A DNA stretch of 64,000 bases, taken from the NCBI RefSeq assembly GCF_029892065.1, contig NZ_CP120373.1:806001-870000 (forward strand), read 5' to 3'. The stretch's first letter is position 1. Each line of letters opens with the position of its first letter. The notes beneath the pieces are model-generated. The model was not told the origin of the DNA, made no database searches, and saw nothing but the letters and a program-made list of their open reading frames with translations. Positions 63,799 through 64,000 of the stretch are shown here, piece by piece. Source of the stretch: Sinorhizobium garamanticum. GTDB taxonomy: Bacteria; Pseudomonadota; Alphaproteobacteria; Rhizobiales; Rhizobiaceae. The position numbers and the translations under genes were made by a program.

Positions 63799-64000
63799 AT
63801 GTCGGTCAAACCTGCCGTGTTTTTTAGAATTTCAGCCAGTCTCGCTGTGGCCGGGCTCGGTGCGTTGATGATTGTCACCAGCGCTTCGGCACAGGCAACC
63901 TCCAGTCGGATGAGGGGCATTCAGCTTTCGAACGACAAGCCGATCCAGATCGAGAGCGACAAGCTCGAGATCAAGGATCCCGAGAGCAAGGCGATCTTCA
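63799..64000 (+). CDS. lptA: LptA/OstA-type lipopolysaccharide transport protein, partial (5' end only)
   Basis: The first 67 residues: a signal peptide (about residues 1-34, ending SASAQA) followed by LSNDKPIQIESDKLEIKDPESKAIF, the start of the OstA-like beta-jellyroll. It is the periplasmic bridge protein that carries lipopolysaccharide from LptC to LptD. It is co-transcribed with lptC. In rhizobia lptB and rpoN usually follow, beyond this window. Confidence 0.88.
   Translation, partial: MSVKPAVFFRISASLAVAGLGALMIVTSASAQATSSRMRGIQLSNDKPIQIESDKLEIKDPESKAIF

Noticed and set aside
1..64000. tRNA, rRNA, CRISPR arrays, prophage or complete insertion sequences
   Set aside because: No T-loop-like GGTTCAAATCC segments in cloverleaf context, no regularly spaced direct repeats and no transposase or integrase motifs were seen by reading both strands.

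Overview
The window is a gene-dense, GC-rich alphaproteobacterial chromosome segment, almost certainly from Sinorhizobium (Ensifer), close to S. meliloti or S. medicae. The reasons are the gene order truA-fmt-def, rmuC, rbsK, mcpX-like, metK, phrR, lnt(actA), corC, ybeY, phoH, miaB, olsA, rimI, tsaB, nfuA, usp, trpS, murJ, glnD, mutS, tme, olsB (which matches my memory of the S. meliloti SMc011xx region), the ornithine-lipid genes, the two-domain malic enzyme Tme, and very frequent palindromic mosaic repeats of the RIME kind. No rRNA, tRNA, CRISPR, prophage or insertion sequence with a transposase was found.

Layout. 1-3.3 kb: the end of a PEP-mutase-like gene, ada, a DMT permease and a HAD nucleotidase. 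3.5-9.8 kb: an EF-hand protein, a LOG-family protein, dapD, a DUF805 protein, a DEAD-box helicase and a 1-Cys peroxiredoxin. 9.8-17.2 kb is the most accessory-like part: an SMR pump with a divergent HxlR regulator, then a LysR regulator divergent from an operon of a catalytically dead hydrolase homologue plus an RND efflux adaptor and pump. 17.3-21.9 kb: dapE with an overlapping membrane gene, then truA, fmt and def. 22-29 kb: rmuC, rbsK, a dCACHE chemoreceptor, a nucleoside hydrolase, and hsp20 with a DUF1150 partner. 29.3-41.1 kb is one long minus-strand housekeeping cluster (tsaB, rimI, olsA, miaB, phoH, ybeY, corC, lnt, phrR, metK, trmB). 41.3-51.6 kb is a second minus-strand cluster (mutS, glnD, murJ, VOC protein, trpS, usp, nfuA). 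51.7-60.2 kb: tme, olsB, a hybrid histidine kinase, lspA and two methyltransferases. 60.4-64 kb: a CoxG-like protein, lapA-like gene, ihfB, sppA, lptC and the start of lptA.

The genes are mostly housekeeping: lysine/peptidoglycan precursors (dapD, dapE, murJ), translation and RNA modification (truA, fmt, def, trmB, miaB, ybeY, rimI, tsaB, trpS), envelope lipids and lipoproteins (olsA, olsB, lnt, lspA, lptC/A), nitrogen sensing (glnD) and DNA repair (ada, mutS, rmuC). Probable regulation seen in the DNA includes a Pho-box-like site before olsB, a palindrome before metK that resembles SahR operators, a start-site hairpin before hsp20 and several strong intrinsic terminators.

The most unusual content is non-coding. 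Two 274-bp elements with 33-bp terminal inverted repeats lie in opposite orientation 15 kb apart (19.06 and 34.19 kb) and are about 97% identical. Two further families of roughly 105-bp two-hairpin repeats are scattered through intergenic regions. Their stems vary in sequence while base pairing is kept, and their ends supply or touch the stop codons of neighbouring genes. The clearest protein oddity is the efflux-operon hydrolase homologue (11.7 kb), which has lost all three catalytic residues.
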